Of a stretch of 64,000 nt of DNA, positions 34,103-43,224 are shown piece by piece. This DNA comes from Brachionus koreanus (taxonomy: Eukaryota; Rotifera; Eurotatoria; Ploima; Brachionidae): assembly GCA_016987375.1 (NCBI GenBank), contig PJRA01000309.1, forward strand, positions 270,336-334,335, written 5' to 3'. The first letter of the stretch is position 1. Each line of letters begins with the position of its first letter. Made by a program: the position numbers and the translations under genes. The notes under the pieces were generated by a model. The model worked only from the letters and a program-made list of their open reading frames with translations. It ran no database searches and was not told where the DNA came from.

Positions 34103-35185
34103 ATGAGAATAATATTCAAAGATTTTATTAAATTACACAAATTTTTTTTTATTTGTATTCTAATTTTATTAGTATATCAAATTTCAAGATTTAATGAAGA
34201 TGTTTATCAGCCCAACAAAACTTTATTTGACAACAATATCAATTATAATAATCATTTTTGGGAAATTTTCGAGCAAAAAGAAGATAATTATGTTCAAATC
34301 ATTAATCTTTCTAAGCCATTTCATTCAGACATCATTTATTCAAAAATAGCATGTCGAAAATCAGCAAAAATTATTGTTACGACAACACTATGCGTTCATG
34401 AAATAAGCAAAGACATTCATGTGTCTGGCTCAGTGTGGAAATACGGCATATGGGAAGGTCATATTGTGGAAAAATATCTAAAATTTTTATTAAAAGATAA
34501 AGATAGCTTTGCCATAGATATTGGTTCTCAGATTGGAATTTTTACTCTATTTGCAGCCCAACTTGGCAGAGATGTTTTAAGCATTGAGCCTTTTTATGAA
34601 AACATAATGCGCTTAAATAAAGCAGCCACGATCGAAAAACTAACTCATCGTATCACATTGATAGCGAATGCGGTGTCAAATCAAGCTAATGAGACAAAAA
34701 TATTGACTTATGAAAGTGATAACATAGGCGGTCAATCTCTATTTATATTCAAAAATGAAAAATTAGATTCATCTGTAAATAAAAAATATTTAGTTAGAAC
34801 GATAACTTTAGATGATTTGGTAGACTATTTGCCCAGAAGATCGAATGGTCTAAAGTACGAGAAGGCTGTTTTGAAAATAGACATCGAAGGCTTTGAATTG
34901 TATGTATTCGAAAAAGCAAGTAAACTATTTGAAACGATTGAAATAGGGGCTATTTTTATGGAGTGGGGTAATATGCCCAAGCTTATAGATCATATTGATA
35001 AAGTTAATAAAATGATCCATTTTTTTACAAGTAGAAATTATGTTCCGTATAAAATCAATAAGCCTATAAGTCACAACAAAATTATTAATTTTTTTGGAGA
35101 TCTTTTTCGCTCAGAAAATGAGTTGCCTATTAGATATTGGGAAAATTGGTCGTGGGACATTGTTTGGATTAAAAGAACAAACTAA
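34103..35185 (+). CDS. FkbM-type SAM-dependent methyltransferase, single-pass membrane anchored
   Basis: Intronless, 360 residues. One hydrophobic segment (about 13-28, FFFICILILLVYQI) after a short basic N-terminus predicts a type II anchor with the enzyme in the secretory lumen. The methyltransferase core shows AIDIGSQIGIFTLFA (SAM-binding glycine loop, about 137-151), the acidic VLSIEPF end of strand 2 (about 158-164), and the VLKIDIEGFELYVFEKA block typical of Methyltransf_21/FkbM. IGAIFMEWGNMP lies near the position of the substrate pocket. Role by family: O-methylation of a small molecule or glycan; substrate unknown. It sits between palindromes B and C on the plus strand and has no similarity to the repeated gene. 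Lack of introns in a genome where most genes have them could reflect retroposition or transfer, but many animals keep such single-exon genes. Confidence 0.85.
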   Translation: MRIIFKDFIKLHKFFFICILILLVYQISRFNEDVYQPNKTLFDNNINYNNHFWEIFEQKEDNYVQIINLSKPFHSDIIYSKIACRKSAKIIVTTTLCVHEISKDIHVSGSVWKYGIWEGHIVEKYLKFLLKDKDSFAIDIGSQIGIFTLFAAQLGRDVLSIEPFYENIMRLNKAATIEKLTHRITLIANAVSNQANETKILTYESDNIGGQSLFIFKNEKLDSSVNKKYLVRTITLDDLVDYLPRRSNGLKYEKAVLKIDIEGFELYVFEKASKLFETIEIGAIFMEWGNMPKLIDHIDKVNKMIHFFTSRNYVPYKINKPISHNKIINFFGDLFRSENELPIRYWENWSWDIVWIKRTN

Positions 35186-35432
35186 AAAAAAATAAGAAAT
35201 AATAAAAAAAATGAATTGTTTTAATTCACCTGTTGTAATAAAATTAAGGTTTTTTTCATATTTTTAATTATATAAATTGACTTTTTTTTTTAAATTAATG
35301 TAATAGAAGTTTAATTCCAAGTACTTACTTAAATAAAAAAATATAATCAAAAACAAATTAAAAATTAAATATTTATGAACGATTTATTTTAAATTTATTC
35401 TAAAATTTAAAAAATGATAAAGATCTGATTAC
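35186..35432. other. short spacer with outer flank of pair C
   Basis: AT-rich sequence. The last 45 bp (from about 35386) pair with the right outer flank of pair C up to about 36545, extending that inverted repeat beyond the genes. Confidence 0.5.
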
Positions 35433-35444
35433 TGATCCGGTCTT

Positions 35445-35757
35445 TTAAAAAGCTCCTGGATAAGTACCAAATGATGGAAACGATTGAGCTGAATTGAGTG
35501 ATTGTGAACCGTACAATGAAAGTGGAGTCAATTGGGCAGCAGCTTGGCTGAATTGAGGGGTTGACAAAGCAGCAGTTTGATCAAAGTTAAAAGATTGGCC
35601 CAATGTTGAAAATGATGATGGTTGAGCAGCAGCAAATGATGCTTGTCCCAATGAAGCTTGGTTAAATTGAGCTGATGGAAAAGCTTTTTTTATTTAAATT
35701 AAGTTTTAATTAATTTTTCCTTTTTTATAACTGAAAAATGAACTTACTGTTGAACAT
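35445..35757 (-). CDS. 82-residue small protein, copy C-left
   Basis: Exon 1 35757-35748, exon 2 35683-35445. Protein identical. Class 1 intron; diagnostic Ala codon GCC (base 35535), like pair A. TATAAATA on the minus strand at 35816-35809. Confidence 0.72.
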
Positions 35758-36178
35758 TTTATGATTTTTTCAAATTTATTGATAATTTTTTTTAAAAAAA
35801 TACAGATGTATTTATATTAAAATAAAAATATAAAACTAGTCAAGCTTGAATTAATTTTCCTATACAACTAAAATAGTTTTTTTTTAATCAAAAGTTAAAA
35901 GAAAAAACTTGTTCATTTAATATTTAATATCAAAAAAAAGAATGAAAAACACCCACAATATTAAGAAAAAAAAAGAAGCATCTATTAACTTACAGATCAT
36001 TTTTATCGACAACAAAATAAATTAAATTAAAAGAAAAAATTTTTAAAAAAAAAGAAAATTCTGAAAACTGGTTATTCTTAGAAATTATTCAGGCTTTACT
36101 TAATTTATTTTTTTTCATAGTATAAATATATTTTTAGTTTCTAATTAAAATTATCAATAAATTTGAAAAAATCATAAA
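35758..36178. promoter_or_regulatory. bidirectional promoter region of pair C
   Basis: A 421-bp divergent interval with TATA-like sites at 35809-35816 (minus) and 36121-36128 (plus, TATAAATA within a diverged context). The shared spacer lies inside it in flipped orientation, so any asymmetric control element now faces the other gene. Confidence 0.58.
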
Positions 36179-36491
36179 ATGTTCAACAGTAAGTTCATTT
36201 TTGAATTTAAAAAAACGAAAAATTAATTAAAACTTAATTTAAATAAAAAAAGCTTTTCCATCAGCTCAATTTAACCAAGCTTCATTGGGACAAGCATCAT
36301 TTGCTGCTGCTCAACCATCATCATTTTCAACATTGGGCCAATCTTTTAACTTTGATCAAACTGCTGCTTTGTCAACCCCTCAATTCAGCCAAGCTGCTGC
36401 TCAATTGACTCCACTTTCATTGTACGGTTCACAATCACTCAATTCAGCTCAATCGTTTCCATCATTTGGTACTTATCCAGGAGCTTTTTAA
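36179..36491 (+). CDS. 82-residue small protein, copy C-right
   Basis: Exon 1 36179-36188, intron 36189-36252, exon 2 36253-36491. Protein identical. Class 2 intron like B-right; diagnostic Ala codon GCT (36399-36401), unlike its partner C-left. Of the three pairs only C is mixed at this site. Confidence 0.72.
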
Positions 36492-36503
36492 AAGACCGGA
36501 TCA

Positions 36504-37092
36504 ATAATCATTTCTTTATTATTTTTTAAATTTAAGAATAAATTTAAAATTAAATTAAAAAATCTTTTTTTTTAAAATCCCTTCTAATTTTTTTTTGACG
36601 TAATGTATTAATTTTATAATTTTAAAACAAGCAAGCCATTTATACTTTTTATTAATTTTTATCCTTTTTCTCTTTCGTCTTAAAAAAATTAATAAATAAT
36701 AATTTTAGTTTTTTTTTTACTTAATTTGATCTATTAAACGATCTATTTAACTTTTATCTTTAATTAATTTCTATTCAATAAAAATTTTTTTTTAAGTTAA
36801 AAAATAACTTAATTCACTTGGATATCTTTAGGTATAATTTAACCTCTCTTTAGATATATCGAGACCCTTTTCAAATATGACCAATGTCGAATTGTAGCCT
36901 ATACATAATGAATAAATTTTTTTTATAAAAAAATTTTTTTTTTTTCAAACATTTATTTTACAATAAAAAATATATGCTTTAAGAAAAAAAAATAAAACAT
37001 TTAAATAAAAATAAAATATACAAATTAAAATTCGGCAAAACGAAAAATACTGAAAATATTTTTTTTCCTTATCAAAATTCAAGCTCTTTTAT
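36504..37092. other. gene-free spacer downstream of pair C and the protocadherin
   Basis: Begins with the shared 3' flank of the small-gene unit to about 36545, then AT-rich sequence that includes the 3' UTR of the minus-strand protocadherin. No other feature seen. Confidence 0.5.
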
Positions 37093-40086
37093 TTAAACAA
37101 TTGAACTTCTAATATAATGAGCATAATTACTGCTCTTGTACATATCAACTAAACACGGCACTTGTTCTTCTTGGCATAAATTGTCCACATCGTTGTATGT
37201 TATCTGTTTTATTTTGCTTGGCAAATCGTTCGTCTCAGTGCATTCACTAGTTTGACTAGAGCCGGTCGAATAGTCCGACACGCGCACCAAATTTGTCTTC
37301 TGAAAAGAGGACAGCTCGTAAAAAGTCATCTGCCGAGCCGACTTGGACGACGGACTCGGACTAGTCGTCTCCTTTGTCGTGTTGCTGGCCACCGAATCGC
37401 CGCTTTGATCCGTGCTCAAGCTGAACCGATTGTTGGCCTCGAGCTTGACCGCCTCCATAAGCCTATAGTTTCTCACCTTAAGTCCATCAATTTCTCTTCT
37501 TTTTTTGCTCAAGCGATTTTTTTTGCATACAAAAACCAACAACAAAATTAGCAAAAAGGCTGTCATTGAGACAAAAAAGCCAAATAGCACGACCATGAAA
37601 ACAACTCTTGAACCAGTCAATAATGGCATGTGAATGAATGAAAATTTGTGCAATTTTTCCATCAATAGACTTTGATTCGAATACTCTTTGTTACCAACAA
37701 GTAGAATAAAGCTCTCGATTGTCTCACAGCTAGGTTCGCCACCGTCCCAAATTCTAAGTCTGATCGGGTACCTGCCAATCTGGCTAAACAAACTCGAATT
37801 GACCACACTAAGACTTATTTGGTAGACTTTTTGCGCCATTTTGCTCACATTCAAACTAATCCTATCCTTGTAGTCAATTAGCTCAAATTTAATATCACTA
37901 TTTTGACCAATATCGTCATCTATGTACATCTCGCTAAAAACTATTTCACTAGAGCTCAAATTAAGCATGTTTATAAATTGAACATTTTCTTCTTTTTGAT
38001 ATAAACTACGCGGACAATTGTCATTTAAATCTTTAATATACACTGTCACATTTGAGCTAGCATTGTATTTGCCATCTGTACAAACAATTTCAAATTGATA
38101 CATATCTTGTATTTCTCTATCCAATTGGACTATGTTTGTCAATGAACCATTTGATGCTATTCTAAATGGCAAACGAGAAGTTTGCTCGTCCAAATTGCCA
38201 ACATCAAACTTATTGTTCAAATAGAGTACAATTTTTGAGCTTGAGTCTTTATCTACACATTTTAGTGAGGCTATTTGAGTGTTTGGAGCCAGATTTTCTT
38301 CAACTGTGAGCGTAATATTTTTAAGTATTTTAGAATTGTAGACTAGAAACGGTCTGTTGTCATTTAAATCGATTATATTAAGTCTACATTTGGCTTTGGT
38401 GCTTTTGGACAAAGAAAAATTGGCCGGATTATCTCTGACCACTATGTTAAATTCATACAATGATTTAAGTTCTCTGTCGAACAGTTTTGACGCTCTCAGA
38501 TAGCCAGTCAATGGTTCAATGTAAACAAAATCAACCGAAGGCTCCAGTGTGTAAATTAACATTCCATTTTGGCCAAAGTCCGGATCACTGGCTTCAAATT
38601 TGTGAATCAACTGATCGACATAATTGTTCTCATTTATATTCAAATCATATGATTGTTTGTCAAGCATGGGAGCATTGTCGTTCTCGTCCAAAAGCTCAAT
38701 TGTAAAGTTAAAATAGACAATGTTCATTTGATCGGTGGCTCGAATGCTCACATTTATTCTCGCCTCTATTTCCCTGTCTAGCAGTTTAGAACCCGTGCTA
38801 AGTGTAAACGACTCTGAGTTTAATTTATTTATTCTAAAATAATTTCTATCTTTTTCCAATATGCTTGGTAATTTGAGTTCGTTGTCATTCAAAAAAACGT
38901 TCCATTCCAAATTTGATGCGCTTACTTTGTCTCTGTCTTGTATTTGAACATGAGCTAGAAATTTATTTGATGCTAAATTTTCCTCTACATAAACAGTCAC
39001 GTGACCATTGGTCTCGTTTCTAAAAAATTCGTTCAAAAAACTAACCGATATGTCAGGCTTATTGTCATTTAAATCCTGGACTAGAATTTCTACATTTGTG
39101 TAGGTCTGTAGAGACCTAAGACCCGTGTCTTTGGCCTCTACATTCAAGCTAAAATATTTTTCTTTTTCATAATCGAACCATTTGATCAATTTAAGCTCGC
39201 CAGTCTTTTCATCTAGGCTAAAATAATTGCCAGGGTTGTTGGTTAGAGAATATTTGATAAGCGAATTAGCACCTTGGTCCAAGTCGACGGCTCTGACAAA
39301 GCCAATAGTGGGCGAATTTAGTTTGTTCTCGGCCACTTTAAATTGGTAGCTTTGTTGTTCGAATTTTGGCTTATTGTCGTTTACGTCAATAAGTACAATG
39401 TGTATGAGAGCTTGAGCACAATACAAGGGTTTGCCAGCGTCACATGCCTCAATGGTCAAGTTGTAGCTGGCCACAAGCTCTCTGTCAAGTTGCTGGGTTA
39501 CTTTGAGAGCTAGAGACTCGTCGAGGACGAGCTCGAAAGGTACATGTTTGTCAAGCAAGCGGTAGGTTTGAACCGAGTTGAGGCCAAAGTCCGGATCGTA
39601 GGCGGGCTCTATTGGTATCCTGTGACCAATGGCTACGTCTTCGGCTATCGTTTGCACCTGATAGCCCGAGCCAAAGTAAGGCTTGTTGTCGTTAATGTCC
39701 TCAATTTCTAGCCTAAATTGAAAAATAGTGTAAGCTGGTATTTGCAAAACTTTGACATCAATGACACAGCTTCCGCTTGGAAGGCAAGAATTTGAGCAGT
39801 GTTTGTTCAAGCACATGCTTTCTCGGTCCAAATAGCGTTTCGATGTGAGCCGTCCAGTAACTCCATCGAGCAAAAAGTACATGTTTTCAATAGAGGTTTT
39901 TATGTCGTCCAAAAATGTGTAGTGTGTTTCCGAGTCGTGTTTGACAAGTGTTGATTGCTCGCTTAAATCCGAGATCAAAGAGCCGATGGCTATTTCTTCG
40001 GCTATTTTTTTATCGGCTAAGTTCACATAGGTGCCCATCGAATCAACTTGGACCAAAACAAAACAAATAACTAGAATTATATACAT
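37093..40086 (-). CDS. protocadherin, seven cadherin repeats, single exon
   Basis: 997 residues from ATG 40086. A signal peptide (MYIILVICFVLVQVDS) is followed by seven extracellular cadherin repeats. Six end in clear Ca2+-binding DxNDN motifs (DINDNKP, DVNDNKP, DLNDNKP, DENDNAP, DLNDNRP, DLNDNCP), most with LDRE and DxD motifs; the seventh is degenerate and lacks a linker. One membrane segment (VVFMVVLFGFFVSMTAFLLI region, about 815-840) precedes a Ser/Thr-rich cytoplasmic tail of about 150 residues ending SSIV, which fits a class I PDZ ligand (Ser at -2, Val at 0). Role by family: homophilic Ca2+-dependent cell adhesion and recognition, often neural. All seven repeats, the membrane segment and the tail lie in one exon, unlike vertebrate clustered protocadherins with separate tail exons. 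Confidence 0.95.
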   Translation of the reverse strand: MYIILVICFVLVQVDSMGTYVNLADKKIAEEIAIGSLISDLSEQSTLVKHDSETHYTFLDDIKTSIENMYFLLDGVTGRLTSKRYLDRESMCLNKHCSNSCLPSGSCVIDVKVLQIPAYTIFQFRLEIEDINDNKPYFGSGYQVQTIAEDVAIGHRIPIEPAYDPDFGLNSVQTYRLLDKHVPFELVLDESLALKVTQQLDRELVASYNLTIEACDAGKPLYCAQALIHIVLIDVNDNKPKFEQQSYQFKVAENKLNSPTIGFVRAVDLDQGANSLIKYSLTNNPGNYFSLDEKTGELKLIKWFDYEKEKYFSLNVEAKDTGLRSLQTYTNVEILVQDLNDNKPDISVSFLNEFFRNETNGHVTVYVEENLASNKFLAHVQIQDRDKVSASNLEWNVFLNDNELKLPSILEKDRNYFRINKLNSESFTLSTGSKLLDREIEARINVSIRATDQMNIVYFNFTIELLDENDNAPMLDKQSYDLNINENNYVDQLIHKFEASDPDFGQNGMLIYTLEPSVDFVYIEPLTGYLRASKLFDRELKSLYEFNIVVRDNPANFSLSKSTKAKCRLNIIDLNDNRPFLVYNSKILKNITLTVEENLAPNTQIASLKCVDKDSSSKIVLYLNNKFDVGNLDEQTSRLPFRIASNGSLTNIVQLDREIQDMYQFEIVCTDGKYNASSNVTVYIKDLNDNCPRSLYQKEENVQFINMLNLSSSEIVFSEMYIDDDIGQNSDIKFELIDYKDRISLNVSKMAQKVYQISLSVVNSSLFSQIGRYPIRLRIWDGGEPSCETIESFILLVGNKEYSNQSLLMEKLHKFSFIHMPLLTGSRVVFMVVLFGFFVSMTAFLLILLLVFVCKKNRLSKKRREIDGLKVRNYRLMEAVKLEANNRFSLSTDQSGDSVASNTTKETTSPSPSSKSARQMTFYELSSFQKTNLVRVSDYSTGSSQTSECTETNDLPSKIKQITYNDVDNLCQEEQVPCLVDMYKSSNYAHYIRSSIV

Positions 40087-42471
40087 TTTGTTAGCATATC
40101 ATATTAAATTAAATTGAATTCTAAATAAATTTTTTTTTTGCAACTAGCAGCTGTTTTAGCTTCGGTATCTAAAAAAAAAAAAGAAAAAAATATATATTCA
40201 ATTTTAATAGGTTTTTTTTATTAGTTTTTTTTTTCTTTTCTTTATTTCTTTTAGTGGCAATATTTATTTTTCTATTGATTGAAATTTAAAACATAGTATC
40301 AAATTATTCTAATTGAATTATAGACTGTGGTCGAATAGATTATTGTGGATATGTGAATATATATTTATATAAATAGATCCCGACTAGCGATATCTTCGAC
40401 AACCATTTATGCTCTATGATTTTTTATAATCTATTAATTTTGTTGAAATTAATCTTGAAAATTCTTTAAAAAAAAAAAAAACAGTAGTAATTATATCCTA
40501 ATCGTTGTCTTGGATATTGATATAAAATTGATGATTTTTAGTGTTCAGTTCACTGATGAGTGGCATAAATCATTAGCTACTAGACATATAATCAAGCTTA
40601 GTCGATTTTTTTAATTAAATTTTTTTCAAATAAAATTAAATTTTGTCTTAAATTTTTCATTAGCCATGTCAAAAAAAAAAAGTGAACTTTGAAAGTTTGA
40701 ACATAAAAATGAAAAGGAAATGAATATCTATTTTCATGATTGAAAATGATGCTAAAACTAGACAAAGTAGTGATTGATCAAGTTAAAAAAAATTACAATG
40801 TTACATTATTGAAACCAAATTAAAGTCACAAAGTCAATCTATTGTTTTTACATCACCCAATAGGTGTTTTCTGAAATTAAATTAATTAAACAAAAAAACA
40901 TATCACACTATAAAATTTATTTTTGTTCCTTTCAATAATTAATTTTTTTAGCATTAAATTCAAACAATTATTAAAAAAATTCAATAGTTGAGCAAAGATT
41001 TTATTGTGATTTAGAAAAAAAAATTATTGATTGATAAAAGCTTATAACAGTTGATCAGCTTATCATTTTGTATAAGCTTTTCAATGGTTTTCTTGAAGCA
41101 ATCAGCTTTAGTTTATCTATTTATGTTTTATTTACCTAGGCCTATTTTATTGATTTATTTATTGTAGCTAAAAAATTAAAACTATGTATACATATTTTTT
41201 TTTATCACATCGATTATTAACTTTTAAAATTAGTTCTAAATGACAAAAAATACTTCGGTCTAATTATATTTGTTTAAGTGTCCATTAAACAAAAATTAGA
41301 TTTTTATTGATTTAAAAATAATGCTCAAAATCGATTTATAAATAAAAACGAAAAAAAAAGTTAATAAATTTTTAATACTAGTTGGATTTTGACTTATATA
41401 ACACCAAGCCCATTCTTCTTCTTCTCTCAAGCCATTCTTAATCTAAATTAACCTCCGATAATCAAAATTGCAATATCAATAAATTTAATTTATAGTTTTT
41501 AGGTCAGTCTTAAAATTACTGATTTTCAAAAATAAAGTTCATTTTTAATTTTTAATTTATAGATTTGATGCTCTTTCTTACATTTCTAGATAACAAAAAT
41601 AAAAATGTTGCTTGAAAATGCTTTGCTTTATGCTACTTTTAATTGATCGTGATCAGAAAGAGAAAAATATGTAAAAAAAAAAAACATTTCTTCTTAATTT
41701 GTTGAACAATTTCAATCTATTTAATTTATTTGTTTTTCTAAATATGAATGAATTCAAATTTAATTAAATTAATTTTATTTTCAAAGTGAATTAAGATTAA
41801 ACTGTTCTGAAAAGTGGCTCATGAGAAAATTTTTTCTCTACGACTATTAATGATATGATTGATGATATTTTTTGTTAATGCCGATTAGAAAGAAAAAAAA
41901 ATTCTAAATATCTCCCAACTAAATAGATGATGATAAAACAAACCAAAAGTGCTAGCTTCCTGTCGATAGGCTTTGATATTTCATTTTGGCAGACAAAAGG
42001 AAGAGCTTGTTCTTAGCAAATATTTGGCAAGCTTGTTGTTCTCAAAGTCGTAGCCTAATTGTTTTAACTAAAAGAGAATAGAGAATTTTTGTTTTAGAGC
42101 GCTTGATGGATATTTTATCTTATCTAAATTCTGATGATTTTCTCAAATATCTGATGATCGGCTCACAAATCTGAATAATTTGATTGAGAAAGGAGATAAT
42201 TCACGTGCTTGAAAAGTAGATATAGCTTGGAAAACTATTCCCGGACAGTTTATCTGCGCGAGATAAAATAGCTCGTGCCAAGCCAAGCGGCGGTCTAGTG
42301 GAGGCCAACAAAAGAAACTTATAATTAAAAGAAACAATTCCCAAAATTAAATCGCGAGCAGTCACGCTACAAACTAATCAATATCGATCTGTAGATGGCG
42401 CAAATGTCGCCATGCTGCGACAGCACTTTTGGCCACAAAATTCAAAATCTAAAATCCATTAAACTATTTTA

Positions 42472-42500
42472 TTCTCTCTTTCTCTCTCTCTCTCTTTCTC
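42472..42500. repeat. (CT)n tract
   Basis: Pyrimidine-only CT repeat with two TTT interruptions. Similar tracts lie at 43201-43224 and 43316-43329 within one kilobase. Confidence 0.93.
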
Positions 42501-43200
42501 TTTATTTTTTATAATACAAATTGTTTAGATAGCTTAAAATAATTTGATCCTGAAAAATATTTGCTTAAAACACTCGAATTGCATCATATTCTGGCATGAA
42601 AATATTGAAAAATATCTTATGCTAACAGATCCATTTGTCCATTCAAATGGAATTAAAACAAAAAATATTTGTGCTAAATACCTCTCAATCAACTTATCTA
42701 TCTCGACACGACTCCTCTTCTAACTTTAATTGCATAATTTCCAGATATTTAAAGACATAATTAAATTTGATAGCTGTGATTGTTATATAAGCTATGCTAG
42801 ATAGCCCACTGATCTAAAATCAAGGGCCGTTTCAAAAAGCAAAGCTAAAAAGCACAAAGAGAAACGAGAAAGGTTGAAGCCAATCAACGTTTAGTTAATT
42901 ATAGAGCACAGATCAACATGTGTTGATTGTGTATAGCGCTATGAACAAAAAGCTTTGTGTTTGTCCTTATTTTTCGAATAGCTCAATCAATAGCTATCGA
43001 TGTTTTGTTTTCGGGTAAACAAACCATTGACAGGTTGATTGATATGGCTTTAATAAGACTCTGATTCATAAGAGGACACTTAAGAGGACTGGTCTATTTA
43101 TGCAAAATGATCTAAAAACCCTTATCTCCACTCTTGTCTAATTAGTTATTCAAGATATCTTATCTATGAATTTAAATTAATTGTTTAAACTAATAACTTC

Positions 43201-43224
43201 TCTTTCTCTCTCTCTCTCTCTCTC
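43201..43224. repeat. (CT)n tract
   Basis: Second of three CT tracts in this gene desert; about ten uninterrupted CT units at the core. Confidence 0.93.

Larger units (their letters stand above)
35433..36503. repeat. palindromic gene pair C, central spacer inverted
   Basis: The left arm starts at TGATCCGG (35433) and the right arm ends at CCGGATCA (36503). Gene copies and inner 5' flanks match pairs A and B. The spacer reads in the opposite direction: CTAGTCAAGCTTGAATTAAT follows the left arm here, while its reverse complement precedes the right arm in A and B. CAGGCTTTACTTAATTTATT lies on the right here and its complement on the left in A and B. The arm next to C-right is diverged around its TATA box. 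Confidence 0.92.

Noticed and set aside
42143..42337. 64-codon minus-strand frame in the gene desert
   Set aside because: No domain; its higher GC is better explained by the non-coding island.
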